DNA of 19,167 nt from Pseudomonadota bacterium (GTDB lineage: Bacteria > Pseudomonadota > Gammaproteobacteria > Burkholderiales > Rhodocyclaceae). The stretch lies in NCBI GenBank assembly GCA_023459095.1, contig JAEWVQ010000363.1:1-19167 (forward strand), written 5' to 3'. Under the pieces are notes generated by a model that was given only the letters and a program-made list of their open reading frames with translations, ran no database searches and was not told the origin of the DNA. Of the stretch, positions 1 to 6,370 are shown piece after piece. Within the stretch, counting starts at the first letter, position 1. Each line of letters starts with the position of its first letter. A program made the translations under genes and the position numbers.

Positions 1-172
1 TGTCGAGGCCGGCGGCGTCGGTGGTGATCACGCTCTGGGCCTGCACCGGCTGCACCGCCAGCGCGAACCCGGCGGCGGCGAGGGTGGTGACGAAGGCGCG
101 GCGGTCGAGCCGGGCGGCGGGGAGCAGGCTGTCGAATTCGGTCGTCGTGGACGGCGCGGGGGCCTTGTTCAT
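1..172 (-). CDS. Dienelactone hydrolase family protein, N-terminal part (cut by window edge)
   Basis: This gene reads leftward out of the window, and only about 57 N-terminal codons are present. The start is the ATG at 172-170, preceded by AGGAG (plus-strand ctcct, 181-185) at normal spacing. The visible protein has a short polar leader with FDSLLPAARLDRRAF, then a hydrophobic stretch (VTTLAAAGFALAVQP) ending in a signal-peptidase-like VQAQ, then SVITTDAAGLD. The R-R just before the hydrophobic core suggests a Tat-type or similar export signal. From memory, the leader and the 'ITTDAAGL' continuation match exported dienelactone hydrolase (carboxymethylenebutenolidase-like alpha/beta hydrolase) proteins of betaproteobacteria. 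The catalytic Cys-His-Asp region is outside the window, so activity cannot be judged. Confidence 0.6.
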   Translation of the reverse strand, partial: MNKAPAPSTTTEFDSLLPAARLDRRAFVTTLAAAGFALAVQPVQAQSVITTDAAGLD

Positions 173-412
173 GTTCTTTTCTCCTGGTCGGTTTTCCGGG
201 ACGGTGGCGCTGCGGTCGCCGCCGCCATGGCTGCATCCTAGCAGGCCGACCCGCGTGCGCCGCGCCCTGCGCCTGCCTGCCGAGGGCTCGAGGGCGGCGC
301 CGGACGCGACGCGGGCGTGCGCTGCGTCACGGCACGTCGTCGCATGTGCCAGCGTTCTGCGCGACACGCTGTCTAACCGGGGCAGCGTGGAGAAAGGGGG
401 CGCCGTACGGGG

Positions 413-441
413 GCGCAGTCAGTGCGCAGTCAGGGCGCAGC
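413..441. repeat. 11-bp imperfect tandem repeat, about 2.6 copies
   Basis: The unit gcgcagtcag(t/g) occurs at 413-423 and 424-434, and a partial third copy (gcgcag) starts at 435. It lies about 80 bp upstream of the LOG-family start. It may be slippage in GC-rich DNA, or a binding-site array. Nothing in the sequence decides between these. Confidence 0.6.
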
Positions 442-469
442 GCTTGCCGGAATCCGCGTCGCGTGAGAT

Positions 470-484
470 TGTTGCAATGCAACA
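470..484. promoter_or_regulatory. Perfect palindrome TGTTGCA-A-TGCAACA upstream of LOG gene
   Basis: Seven-base arms flank a single central A (TGTTGCAATGCAACA), and the element ends 35 bp before the LOG-family ATG. The size and symmetry suit a dimeric repressor operator. TGC/GCA half-sites of this kind recall those described for the polyhydroxybutyrate regulator PhaR, but that link is only a recollection. No transcription-factor gene is adjacent. Confidence 0.35.
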
Positions 485-519
485 TCACTCCGCTTCGATC
501 GTCCACAGCGAGCGCCACC

Positions 520-1419
520 ATGAATACCCAGAACAGGCTCAAACTTCGCAACTTCCCTTCGGCCCAGGACGAAGCCGGTGCCGCGCAGCCGGCCTCCCCC
601 TACGATCGGCCGGGCAGCTCCTTCCGCATGGCCTTCACCGACACCGACTTTCTGCTGCGCGAGGAACTGCGCCCGGTGCGCATGCAGCTCGAACTGATGA
701 AGCCCGAACTGGTGCAGCAGGACCAGGGCGTCGACTCCACCGTGGTCATCTTCGGCAGCGCACGCTTCAAGCCGCGCGAGGTCGCCCAGCGCATGGTCGA
801 CGAGGCGCGCGCCGCGGGCGACGCCGCGGCGCTGCGCCGCGCCGAGAAGCTGCTGGCCAACGCGCGCTATTACGACGAGGCGCGGCGGTTCGCCGAACTG
901 GTGACGCGCGACGCGGGTGCGCTCGGCGAACCGGTGATCGTCGCCACCGGCGGCGGCCCCGGCGTCATGGAGGCGGGCAACCGCGGCGCCTTCGACGCCG
1001 GCGGGCGCAGCATGGGGATGAGCATCTACCTGCCGTTCGAGGAGGCGCCCAACCCCTACATCACGCCGGAGCTGTGCTTCCAGTTCCACTATTTCGCGAT
1101 CCGCAAGATGCACTTCCTGATGCGCGCGGTGGCGCTGGTGAGCTTTCCGGGCGGCTTCGGCACGCTCGACGAGCTGTTCGAGGCGCTGACCCTGACCCAG
1201 ACGCGCAAGATCCGCCGCCGCCCCATCATCCTGTTCGGCCGCGACTTCTGGCAGCGCCTGATCGATTTCGACGTGCTCGTCGACGAGGGCGTGATCAGCG
1301 CCGCCGACCTCGACCTGTTCCAGTACGTGGAGAGCGCCGAGGAAGCCTGGGAGGCGATCAAGCTCGCCTACCGCATCGACGATCCGACGCTCACCGCACG
1401 CCAGCTGCGCCCGGCCTGA
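520..1419 (+). CDS. LOG family protein (putative nucleoside-5'-monophosphate phosphoribohydrolase)
   Basis: The 299-residue protein carries both LOG-family signatures: GGGPGVMEAGN at residues 144-154 and PGGFGTLDE at 210-218. In characterised LOG proteins these bind the nucleotide phosphate and contain the catalytic Glu. The family (once annotated as lysine decarboxylase, TIGR00730-related) hydrolyses cytokinin riboside monophosphates or other NMPs to base plus ribose 5-phosphate. The N-terminal ~130 residues, rich in Arg/Glu, make it longer than minimal LOG proteins of about 200 residues, as in the larger proteobacterial subgroup. The ATG at 520 was chosen because upstream codons have no family character. 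The Shine-Dalgarno is weak. The gene is monocistronic, 206 bp before gshA. The natural substrate cannot be told from sequence. Confidence 0.85.
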   Translation: MNTQNRLKLRNFPSAQDEAGAAQPASPYDRPGSSFRMAFTDTDFLLREELRPVRMQLELMKPELVQQDQGVDSTVVIFGSARFKPREVAQRMVDEARAAGDAAALRRAEKLLANARYYDEARRFAELVTRDAGALGEPVIVATGGGPGVMEAGNRGAFDAGGRSMGMSIYLPFEEAPNPYITPELCFQFHYFAIRKMHFLMRAVALVSFPGGFGTLDELFEALTLTQTRKIRRRPIILFGRDFWQRLIDFDVLVDEGVISAADLDLFQYVESAEEAWEAIKLAYRIDDPTLTARQLRPA

Positions 1420-1535
1420 GCACAGGCCCGTCGCGGCGGGTGAGCGTGCGCCGAGGGAGGCGGAGGGACGCGGGAATTTTCGCGCGCCGCGGGCGCCAAA
1501 GCCGTGGCCGGGCGAGCGGCGCAGGCCGGAGGGTG

Positions 1536-1541
1536 TAACAT
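1536..1541 (+). promoter_or_regulatory. Candidate -10 element for gshA
   Basis: TAACAT (4 of 6 to consensus) lies 84 bp upstream of gshA inside GTGTAACATTCCGCCC, an island of lower GC in an otherwise very GC-rich gap (1420-1625). No convincing -35 is present at 16-18 bp. This is a weak call. Confidence 0.25.
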
Positions 1542-1625
1542 TCCGCCCAAACTTTTCCGCTGCGGCCGCGCCTTCACCGGCGTCGCCGCGGCCCACGCCA
1601 AGTCAAGCACCCCGAGCACACGCCC

Positions 1626-2921
1626 ATGGTCCCTCATCTCACTACCGCGCTCACCGGCCCGCTGCTGGAGCTCGAAAAGCAGTTCCTCGATCGCGCCACC
1701 GAAATCGAGAAGTGGTTCCGCACCCAGTGGCAGGATCACCTGCCGCCGTTCTACGGCTCGACCGACCTGCGCAATTCCGGCTTCAAGCTCGCCCCGGTGG
1801 ACATGAACCTCTTCCCCGGCGGCTTCAACAACCTCAACGACGCCTTCATGCCGTTGTGCGTGCAGGCCGCGCAGGCCGCGATCGAGCGCCTGTGCCCGGA
1901 CGCCGGCAAGCTGCTGCTGGTGCCGGAGAACCACACCCGCAACCAGTTCTACCTGCAGAACGTCGCGCGTCTGGTGTCCATCCTCAAGCTCACCGGGCTG
2001 GACGTGCGCATCGGCAGCCTGCTCCCCGACATCGTCGAGCCCACCGTGCTCGAACTCGCCAACGGCGCCACGCTGACCCTCGAGCCGTTGCGCCGCAACG
2101 GCGGCCGTCTCGGCGTGGACGGCTTCGAGCCGTGCGCGGTGCTGCTCAACAACGACCTCTCCGGCGGCGTGCCCGCGGTGCTGCAGGGGCTCGAAGACCA
2201 GTGGCTGATTCCGCCGCTGCACGCCGGCTGGCACGCGCGGCGCAAGTCCAACCACGCCGCCGCCTACGACCGCGTGGTGCGCGAGTTCGCCGCCACCGTG
2301 GGGATCGATCCGTGGCGCATCAACCCCGAGTTCGGGGTCTGCGGCCAGATCAACTTCCAGGAGCGCACCGGCGAGGAATGCCTGGCGGCGCAGGTCGACC
2401 AGCTGCTCACCCGCATCCGCGCCAAATACCGCGAGTACGGCATCGGCGACGAGCCCTTCGTCGTGGTCAAAGCCGACGCCGGCACCTACGGCATGGGCGT
2501 GATGACGGTCAAGGACGCTTCCGAGGTGGTCGGCCTCAACCGCCGCCAGCGCAACAAGATGGCGGTGGTCAAGGAAGGCCTGCAGGTCCAGGAAGTCATC
2601 ATCCAGGAAGGCGTGCACACCTTCGAGACCGTCGATGGCGCGGTCGCCGAGCCCGTGGTCTACATGATGGACCACTACGTGGTGGGCGGTTTCTACCGCG
2701 TGCACACCGAGCGCGCGCGCGACGAGAACCTCAACGCGCCGGGCATGCAGTTCAAGCCGCTGGCGTTCGAGACCTGCTGCTCGCTGCCGGACGACCGCCA
2801 GGGGCCCGATGCCGCGCCCAACCGCTTCTACGCCTACGGCGTGGTCGCGCGTCTGGCGCTGCTCGCCGCCTCGGTGGAAATCGAGGAAACCGAGCCGGCC
2901 GCCGACGCGGTCGCCGCCTGA
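1626..2921 (+). CDS. gshA: Glutamate--cysteine ligase
   Basis: This 431-residue protein matches the proteobacterial 'ferrooxidans-type' glutamate-cysteine ligase (TIGR02049-like), which is unrelated in length to the ~520-residue E. coli GshA. It catalyses ATP-dependent joining of L-Glu and L-Cys, the first step of glutathione synthesis, in the cytoplasm. Recognisable blocks are the N-terminal GPLLELEKQFLDR, STDLRNSGFKLAPVDMN (about 45-61), VPENHTRNQFYLQNV (about 99-113), FGVCGQINFQERTGEEC, and VVVKADAGTYGMGVM, which resembles an ATP-binding segment. The start at 1626 gives the family N terminus (VPHLTTALTGPL) but has only a weak upstream cccgag. gshB follows 45 bp downstream on the same strand, which confirms the pathway assignment. 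The C-terminal Glu/Ala-rich tail is typically variable. Confidence 0.93.
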   Translation: MVPHLTTALTGPLLELEKQFLDRATEIEKWFRTQWQDHLPPFYGSTDLRNSGFKLAPVDMNLFPGGFNNLNDAFMPLCVQAAQAAIERLCPDAGKLLLVPENHTRNQFYLQNVARLVSILKLTGLDVRIGSLLPDIVEPTVLELANGATLTLEPLRRNGGRLGVDGFEPCAVLLNNDLSGGVPAVLQGLEDQWLIPPLHAGWHARRKSNHAAAYDRVVREFAATVGIDPWRINPEFGVCGQINFQERTGEECLAAQVDQLLTRIRAKYREYGIGDEPFVVVKADAGTYGMGVMTVKDASEVVGLNRRQRNKMAVVKEGLQVQEVIIQEGVHTFETVDGAVAEPVVYMMDHYVVGGFYRVHTERARDENLNAPGMQFKPLAFETCCSLPDDRQGPDAAPNRFYAYGVVARLALLAASVEIEETEPAADAVAA

Positions 2922-2966
2922 TCCGCCACCCCAGCCACTCTTGCCATTCCCCCTGCCGGAGCCGCC

Positions 2967-3923
2967 ATGACCACCGGGCTGAAATTCGCCTTCATCCTCG
3001 ATCCGCTCGACCAGCTCAAGCCCTACAAGGATTCGAGCGTCGCCATGATGCGTGCCGCCGCCGCGCGCGGCCACCGCGTGTGGGCGATCCGCCGCGAGGC
3101 GCTGGTGTGGAGCGAGGGCGTGGTCGCCGCGCGCTGCGTGCCGCTCACCATCGGCGCCGACGACCACCGCTGGTACGAGGCCGGCGAGGCGCAGACCCTG
3201 CCGCTGGCGGCGTTCGACGCGGTGCTGATGCGCCAGGACCCGCCCTTCGACTTCGAGTACGTCACCGCCACCTGGCTGCTCGAGCGCGCGGTGCAGGCCG
3301 GGGTGCGCGTGTTCAACGATCCGCGCGCGATCCGCGACCACTCGGAAAAGCTCGCGATCACCGAGTTTCCGCAATTCACCGCGACCACCCTGGTGGCGCG
3401 CGATCCCGCCGACCTGCAGGCCTTCATCGACGAACTCGGCGACGTCATCCTCAAGCCGCTCGACGGCATGGGCGGCAGCCAGATCTTCCGGGTCACCGCC
3501 GCCGACCCCAACCGCAACGTCATCGTCGAGACCCTGACCCACGACGGCGCGCGCACGATCATGGCGCAGCGCTACCTGCCGGCAATCGCCGAGGGCGACA
3601 AGCGCGTGCTCATCATCGGCGGCGAGGTCGTGCCGTTCGCGCTCGCGCGCATTCCCAAGGCCGGCGAGACGCGCGGCAACCTCGCCGCCGGCGGGCGCGG
3701 CGTGGCGCTGCCGATCACCGCGCGCGAACGCGAGATCGCCGAGCACCTGGCGCCGCAGCTGTGGGCGCGCGGGCTGCTCATCGTTGGCCTCGACGTGATC
3801 GGCGGCCATCTCACCGAGATCAACGTCACCAGCCCGACCTGCATGGTGGAGATCGCGCAGCAGGCCGGGTTCGACGTCGCCGCGCGGGTCATCGACAAGC
3901 TCGAAGCCGCCTGCGCCGCATGA
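2967..3923 (+). CDS. gshB: Glutathione synthetase
   Basis: The 318-residue ATP-grasp enzyme adds Gly to gamma-Glu-Cys to complete glutathione. The family motifs occur in order: MRQDPPFDFEY (about 89-99), NDPRAIRDHSEKL (about 117-129), the ATP-grasp glycine loop KPLDGMGGS (about 164-172), the flexible substrate loop with PKAGETRGNLAAGG (about 230-243), and the metal/ATP site EINVTSPT near residues 288-295. Length agrees with the ~315-residue norm. The ATG at 2967 follows CCGGAG (2956-2961) at usual spacing. Its stop codon overlaps the next gene's start (ATGA, 3920-3923), so gshB and the downstream apbE are probably translationally coupled. All canonical motifs look intact. Confidence 0.96.
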   Translation: MTTGLKFAFILDPLDQLKPYKDSSVAMMRAAAARGHRVWAIRREALVWSEGVVAARCVPLTIGADDHRWYEAGEAQTLPLAAFDAVLMRQDPPFDFEYVTATWLLERAVQAGVRVFNDPRAIRDHSEKLAITEFPQFTATTLVARDPADLQAFIDELGDVILKPLDGMGGSQIFRVTAADPNRNVIVETLTHDGARTIMAQRYLPAIAEGDKRVLIIGGEVVPFALARIPKAGETRGNLAAGGRGVALPITAREREIAEHLAPQLWARGLLIVGLDVIGGHLTEINVTSPTCMVEIAQQAGFDVAARVIDKLEAACAA

Positions 3924-4969
3924 TCCTCGCCGGCTGGACGCGCGTGCGCAGCGCGCTGCTGCTCGCCGCCTGCGTCGCGCTGCTCGCCGCGTGCACGCGT
4001 GCCGAGGTGTTTCGCCAGGAGGCCTACGTGTTCGGCACCCGCGTCGATGTCGCCGTCTATGGCAGCGACCCGGCGCGCGCCGAGGTGGCGATGGCCGCGG
4101 TGCTGCGCGAGTTCGACCGCCTGCACCGCGCCTATCACGCCTGGGAGCCGTCCGAGCTGACCGCGCTGAACGCGGCGATCGCGCGCGGCGAGACGCTCGA
4201 GGTGTCGGCCGAACTCGCCGCCATGCTGCTTGACGCCCAGCGCATCGCCGCCACCGGTGACGAGCTGTTCGATCCCGCGCTCGGCGGCCTGATCGCGCTG
4301 TGGGGCTTCCACACCGACACCTTCGTGGCGCAGCGCCCCGACCCCGAGAAGCTGCGCGCGCTGCTTGCCGCAAAGCCGCGCATGGCCGACCTTGTGATCG
4401 ACGGTCGGCGGGTGAGCAGCCGCAACCGCGCGGTGCAGCTCGACCTCGGCGGTTACGCCAAAGGCTATGCGCTCGACCGCGCCGCCGCCATCCTGCGCGC
4501 CGAGGGCGTGGGTGACGCGCTCATCAACATCGGCGGCAACGTCATGGCGCTGGGCAAGAAGGGCGAGCAGCCGTGGCGCATCGGCATCCAGCATCCGCGC
4601 GAGCCCGCGCCGCTGGCGACGATGCCGCTGTACGACGGCGAGGCGGTCGGCACCTCGGGCGACTACCAGCGCTATTTCGAGCTCGACGGCGAGCGCTACG
4701 CCCACCTGCTCGACCCGCGCACCGGCCAGCCCGCGCACGGCACCCAGTCGCTCACCGTGCTGGTGACGCCGCGCGCCGACGCCGGCACGCTGTCGGACGC
4801 GGCGAGCAAGCCCGCCTACCTCGCCGGCGACGCGTGGCGCGCGCAAACCCGCCGCTTCGGCATCGACCACGCCCTGCGCGTGGCCGCCGACGGCCGCATC
4901 GAGGTCACCAAGGCGCTGCGCGCGCGGCTGCAGATTCCTTCGGGGGTGGCGGTCAGCGTGGTCGATTGA
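3920..4969 (+). CDS. apbE: FAD:protein FMN transferase, lipoprotein (ApbE family)
   Basis: The 349-residue protein begins with a lipoprotein signal: basic N terminus, hydrophobic core, and lipobox L22-A-A-C25. It should be anchored in the membrane facing the periplasm. ApbE enzymes transfer FMN from FAD to Thr in target flavoproteins such as NqrB/C or RnfG/D. Family features are DLGGYAKGYALD (175-186), INIGGN (202-207), GTSGDYQRYF (244-253) and HLLDPRTGQPA (262-272). In the C-terminal metal-site block the sequence is D293-A-A-S-K297, where many family members have Asp and then Thr four residues later. This could alter Mg binding or be a lineage variant. The start overlaps the gshB stop. No obvious flavinylated partner is encoded here. 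Confidence 0.9.
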   Translation: MILAGWTRVRSALLLAACVALLAACTRAEVFRQEAYVFGTRVDVAVYGSDPARAEVAMAAVLREFDRLHRAYHAWEPSELTALNAAIARGETLEVSAELAAMLLDAQRIAATGDELFDPALGGLIALWGFHTDTFVAQRPDPEKLRALLAAKPRMADLVIDGRRVSSRNRAVQLDLGGYAKGYALDRAAAILRAEGVGDALINIGGNVMALGKKGEQPWRIGIQHPREPAPLATMPLYDGEAVGTSGDYQRYFELDGERYAHLLDPRTGQPAHGTQSLTVLVTPRADAGTLSDAASKPAYLAGDAWRAQTRRFGIDHALRVAADGRIEVTKALRARLQIPSGVAVSVVD

Positions 4970-4992
4970 GCGGGCGTGCGCCGTCCCCGCGT

Positions 4993-5958
4993 TCATGGCC
5001 AGTCGGCGTAGCTGCGCGCGGTGGCGTTTTCCAGTGCGGCGGGGGTGGCGAGCGCGTTGCCGCGGTAACGCGCCGGACTGAGCCCGGTGCGGATGCGGAA
5101 GAAGCGGCTGAAGTGGGTGGTGCTGCGAAAGCCGAGGTCGGCGGCGACCTGCTCGATGGTCAGCCCCGAGCGCACCAGGCGCAGCCCGGCTTCGTGTGTC
5201 AGGCGGTCGTGCACCAGATCGAGCGGCGTGCGCCGCAGCGTGCGCACGCACAGGTCGTGGAGGCGGTCGTGCGAAACCCCCATGGCCTGCGCGTAGTCGG
5301 CGATGCGCCAGTGTTCGCGGTAGTGCTGCTCGACGAGGTGACGAAAGCGCAGCAGCAGCGTGGCCTGCATGCCCTGGCCGCGCTGGGTGACGTTCTCGAA
5401 GCCGGACTGACGCCACACGTGCACCAGGATGAGCGCGACGTGCGCGCTCAGGAAGTGCCACGAGCCGCGCTCGTCGCGGCGCAGCTCGCGTTCGACCGCT
5501 GCGAACGACTGCACGACCTCGTCCACCGCCGCCGCGCTCGCGAGGTCGCTGAGCACGGTGATCCGGTCCACCAGGTAGCGCAGATGAATGGACTCCACGC
5601 CCTGGCCGATCGCGTCGCGGGCGAGGATGTCCGACACGCCCAGCACCCAGCCGCTCGCCCCGGCTTCAAGACGCAGGTAATGGTCGGGTCCCACTGGTAG
5701 CCAGGCGAGCGCCGGGGCGTTCAGCACGATCTCCTCGCTGCCGCCGCCGATGCTGGCGCCGCCGGCGGCGAGCAGCAGGGCCACGCGTTCGGTTTCGCGC
5801 GTGTCGGCGAGCAGCGGATAGCGCCGCCGCGACAGCCCCGCCTCCAGGCGCTGGACGCGGGCGTGGGTGTCGATGCCGGGGCGGTGGGGCAGGCGGTGGG
5901 CGGCTGAGCTGGGCGGCATGGCGGCGGGGCGGATGTGGCGGGAGGGCATGCGGATCAC
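4993..5958 (-). CDS. AraC/XylS family transcriptional regulator
   Basis: The 321-residue protein has the two-helix-turn-helix AraC DNA-binding domain at its C terminus. The first HTH is at about 218-240 (ADYAQAMGVSHDRLHDLC) and the second at about 267-289 (IEQVAADLGFRSTTHFSRFF), followed by the typical GLSPARYR. The N-terminal ~200 residues form a variable sensor domain, with a stretch reminiscent of the cupin-type effector pocket (GGGSEEIVLNAPALAWLPVG). The most upstream start is GTG at 5958. ATGs at 5949 and 5919 are alternatives, and the first two carry a GGGAAAG-like upstream sequence. It is divergent from the aldehyde dehydrogenase gene, so it probably activates that gene in response to an aromatic aldehyde or acid. 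The effector is unknown. It converges with apbE, with a 23-bp gap. Confidence 0.9.
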   Translation of the reverse strand: MIRMPSRHIRPAAMPPSSAAHRLPHRPGIDTHARVQRLEAGLSRRRYPLLADTRETERVALLLAAGGASIGGGSEEIVLNAPALAWLPVGPDHYLRLEAGASGWVLGVSDILARDAIGQGVESIHLRYLVDRITVLSDLASAAAVDEVVQSFAAVERELRRDERGSWHFLSAHVALILVHVWRQSGFENVTQRGQGMQATLLLRFRHLVEQHYREHWRIADYAQAMGVSHDRLHDLCVRTLRRTPLDLVHDRLTHEAGLRLVRSGLTIEQVAADLGFRSTTHFSRFFRIRTGLSPARYRGNALATPAALENATARSYADWP

Positions 5959-5971
5959 AATGCTTTCCCGA

Positions 5972-5987
5972 AATCATATACATGATT
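5972..5987. promoter_or_regulatory. Palindromic operator candidate AATCAT-ATAC-ATGATT
   Basis: Perfect 6-bp arms with a 4-bp centre lie in an AT-rich island between the divergent regulator and ALDH genes. The element ends 14 bp before the candidate -35 box of the ALDH promoter, where an AraC-family activator would bind. AraC proteins usually recognise direct repeats, so a perfect dyad could instead serve an autorepression site or another regulator. Confidence 0.4.
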
Positions 5988-6001
5988 CCCAAAAAGATGC
6001 A

Positions 6002-6030
6002 TTGAGTGCGCGTCCGCCCGCTCCTAGAGT
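6002..6030 (+). promoter_or_regulatory. Sigma70-like promoter for the ALDH transcript
   Basis: TTGAGT (6002-6007) and TAGAGT (6025-6030) each match the consensus at 4 of 6 positions and are separated by an optimal 17 bp. The predicted transcript start near 6037 would leave a leader of about 310 nt before the ALDH ATG at 6349. Weak boxes fit an activator-dependent promoter. Confidence 0.4.
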
Positions 6031-6135
6031 GAGCATGGCGAACGGGGCGCCACGGCGCCGGCACGACCCCAGGCCGTTCGCTGTCCGTGGCGCCCTGCAT
6101 CGCGCCGCGGGTCATCCACCATGGAGGAGACGGCG

Positions 6136-6370
6136 ATGCAGCTCCATTGGCGAATGCGGATGGGGGCGTGGCTGCGCCTGCGGGCGCGGCGGCGCCATGC
6201 CCGCGCTTCGCCAGCCTCCGGCGACGGGGCAGGTGCTGAACGGCATCGTCTTCCCGACCGACGACATTCCGGTGCTGGCCGCCGCGATGTTGCACAAGGC
6301 ACGCGGCGACGCGCGCCCCAAACCGGGCACAACCGAGAGGAGAAAACCATGTTTCAGACCCCCCTGTTGA
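6136..6370 (+). pseudogene. Possible small leader gene with an internal frame change
   Basis: A strong Shine-Dalgarno (GGAGGAG, 6123-6129) is placed ideally, six bases before an ATG at 6136. Codons from there have high GC in the third position to about 6205 in frame 1. The coding-like signal then moves to frame 2, where an ATG at 6197 opens a 57-codon ORF ending at 6370. That ORF includes GQVLNGIVFPTDDIPVLAAA, which looks protein-like. Frame 1 stays open and runs in frame into the aldehyde dehydrogenase, so read literally it would give an N-terminal extension of 71 residues. I cannot name a family. Options are a frameshifted short gene, a sequencing indel, an overlapping leader peptide, or chance in GC-rich DNA. 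Confidence 0.25.

Larger units (their letters stand above)
173..519. other. Intergenic region between divergent hydrolase and LOG genes
   Basis: This 347-bp non-coding gap separates divergent genes. It contains the hydrolase Shine-Dalgarno (181-185), an 11-bp tandem repeat (413-441) and a perfect palindrome (470-484), each listed separately. An open frame runs upstream of the LOG gene from 346, but its first 58 codons do not look like the family's N terminus. I saw no strong sigma70 promoter pair and no RNA gene. Confidence 0.5.
5959..6348. other. Divergent control region between araC-type gene and ALDH
   Basis: This 390-bp region holds the shared promoters of the regulator and the dehydrogenase. 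The regulator-proximal 75 bp are noticeably AT-richer and contain a palindrome (5972-5987) and a promoter-like pair (6002-6030). From about 6120 onward the DNA has coding-like composition with a strong ribosome-binding site, but the frame changes (see the small-ORF entry). The true ALDH start is most likely 6349, where GAGAGGAG precedes ATG. Confidence 0.5.

Noticed and set aside
346..519. Upstream extension of the LOG ORF to 346
   Set aside because: The 58 extra codons lack family similarity and cross a tandem repeat and a palindrome. The ATG at 520 gives a reasonable family length.
1424..1445. Possible terminator after the LOG gene (cccgtcgcggcggg)
   Set aside because: The stem is only 5 bp with a G-U pair, and no T-run follows. 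It is indistinguishable from background GC-rich hairpins.
21..1538. 505-codon plus-strand frame over the hydrolase/LOG region
   Set aside because: It spans the intergenic gap and an alternate frame of the LOG gene, and its sequence is Arg/Ala-rich without family motifs.
1368..4373. 1001-codon minus-strand frame opposite gshA, gshB and apbE
   Set aside because: It is antisense to well-supported genes and rich in Arg, His and Gly repeats. No domain is recognisable.
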